A stretch of DNA of 64,000 nt, from NCBI RefSeq assembly GCF_001545075.1, contig NZ_FCOB02000003.1:62001-126000 (forward strand), given 5' to 3'. The first letter of the stretch is position 1. Each line of letters starts with the position of its first letter. Made by a program: the position numbers and the translations under genes. Positions 63,399 through 64,000 of this stretch are shown here, in pieces. This DNA comes from Caballeronia ptereochthonis. GTDB lineage: Bacteria; Pseudomonadota; Gammaproteobacteria; Burkholderiales; Burkholderiaceae. The notes beneath the pieces were generated by a model. That model was not told where the DNA came from, ran no database searches, and worked only from the letters and a program-made list of their open reading frames with translations.

Positions 63399-64000
63399 TC
63401 AGCCGAGCGCAAGCGTCGTCCCGGCGAGATGGGCAAGCAGGGCTTTCGCCTGTTCGGGACCGTCGGCGTCGTTCGGGCGGAACAGCACGTGCGCCGCGTG
63501 CGGCAGCTCCTTGTAGAGCGCCTTGCTGCTGCGCCGGTAAGCGGGATCGTAGTGAAGGTCGATCAGCTCGGCGAAGAGCTCCGCGCGCGCGTTTTCGTCG
63601 ATCAGCCGATGCCAGTGCGCCACGCGCTCGCGGCTATGCAGCGCGACGAGCCGCGACAGCTGCGTCTTGAAGAACGCGGGATCGTCGAAGAGATGCGCGT
63701 AGTCCTGCAGCAGGAACGCGATGCGGTCCTCGCGCCGCGCCTCCACTTCCACGCACGAGGCGCCATGCAGGCTCTCAAGCAGCGCGTCGGGGATCGTGAT
63801 CGAACCGATGCGCCGCCCTTCCGCCTCGGCGAAAACCGGCATGGCCGGATCGAAGCCGGAAAGCGCTTCGACGAGGGAGGAATCGAACGCCTTTTGCGAC
63901 GGCTGCGGATGACCCGGCAACGCGCCCAGCAACGACCCGCGATGCGACGCGAGCCCTTCGAGGTCGAGTATTTGCGCGCCCGCGCCGCGCAGCGCCTGCA
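63399..64000 (-). CDS. mnmH: tRNA 2-selenouridine synthase (MnmH/SelU), C-terminal part
   Basis: About 200 residues; the frame continues beyond the right edge, so the rhodanese domain and the P-loop are outside. The visible part has LEGLASHRGSLLGALPGHPQPSQKAFDSSLVEAL, GSITIPDALLESLHGASCVEVEA and FLLQDYAHLF, diagnostic of MnmH. The enzyme replaces sulfur by selenium in wobble 2-thiouridine of tRNA, using selenophosphate. Stop at 63399; permease gene follows. Confidence 0.9.
   Translation of the reverse strand, partial: QALRGAGAQILDLEGLASHRGSLLGALPGHPQPSQKAFDSSLVEALSGFDPAMPVFAEAEGRRIGSITIPDALLESLHGASCVEVEARREDRIAFLLQDYAHLFDDPAFFKTQLSRLVALHSRERVAHWHRLIDENARAELFAELIDLHYDPAYRRSSKALYKELPHAAHVLFRPNDADGPEQAKALLAHLAGTTLALG

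Overview
The window is a GC-rich, gene-dense stretch of a Burkholderiaceae chromosome. The gene families, the mix of oxidases, transporters and LysR/AraC regulators, and a repeat built around a CTTTCTTTGC hairpin look most like Caballeronia/Paraburkholderia/Burkholderia. The genus is an inference from protein flavour, not from a marker gene. No rRNA, tRNA, CRISPR array, transposase or prophage gene was seen.

Layout. 1-14.3 kb is ordinary chromosomal housekeeping and metabolism: the tail of a DUF1810 protein, a PRC-barrel exported protein, an AcuI/YhdH-type reductase, a class V aminotransferase, a sirtuin, a zinc alcohol dehydrogenase, a GFA protein, a PQQ-repeat lipoprotein, an OmpW porin, a GlxA regulator divergent from an HD protein, an extensin-like protein and a ferredoxin-NADP reductase. 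At 14.4-15.04 kb lies a non-coding inverted repeat of about 640 bp with arms of about 210 bp. From 15.05 to 20.25 kb, on the minus strand, is a six-gene operon for a B-family (ba3-like) cytochrome oxidase with three multi-haem c cytochromes and a 52-residue small subunit. Next to it is a nitric-oxide response locus at 20.6-24.95 kb: norR, a divergent hmp preceded by three NorR-like boxes and a sigma-54-like promoter, an AhpD-like gene that begins with ATA, a cupin, and a decayed nnrS remnant.

25-41.8 kb holds a formate/oxalate-type MFS transporter, an OprD-type porin, a complete oppABCDF peptide importer with a divergent LysR gene, a VOC protein, an SDR, gamma-glutamyltranspeptidase, an AzgA-like purine permease, and an ArsR/SRPBCC pair with a perfect 20-bp palindrome at its promoter. 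41.9-47.6 kb has a truncated DUF5672-like fragment coupled to a TPR/GT9-like gene, a 49-residue small protein, a FucU mutarotase, an amino-acid binding protein with an M14-type deacylase, and a ChaA antiporter. 47.9-52 kb is a catabolic cluster (MFS, SDR, FAH hydrolase, divergent LysR) that fits the last steps of non-phosphorylative L-fucose/deoxysugar breakdown. 52.0-64 kb holds an OsmC protein, an unrecognised TPR-like + HEPN gene pair translationally coupled to each other and abutting a DAO-type oxidase, a DsbA/FrnE protein, a PilZ protein, a heptosyltransferase, YpfJ, cyanide-insensitive quinol oxidase cioAB with a DUF2474 small subunit, a two-block permease and the C-terminal part of MnmH.

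The best candidates for something undescribed are the HEPN/TPR-like pair (52888-54035), the oxidase-plus-NO locus with its regulatory sites and decaying accessory genes (15050-24950), and the large inverted-repeat element (14403-15041).
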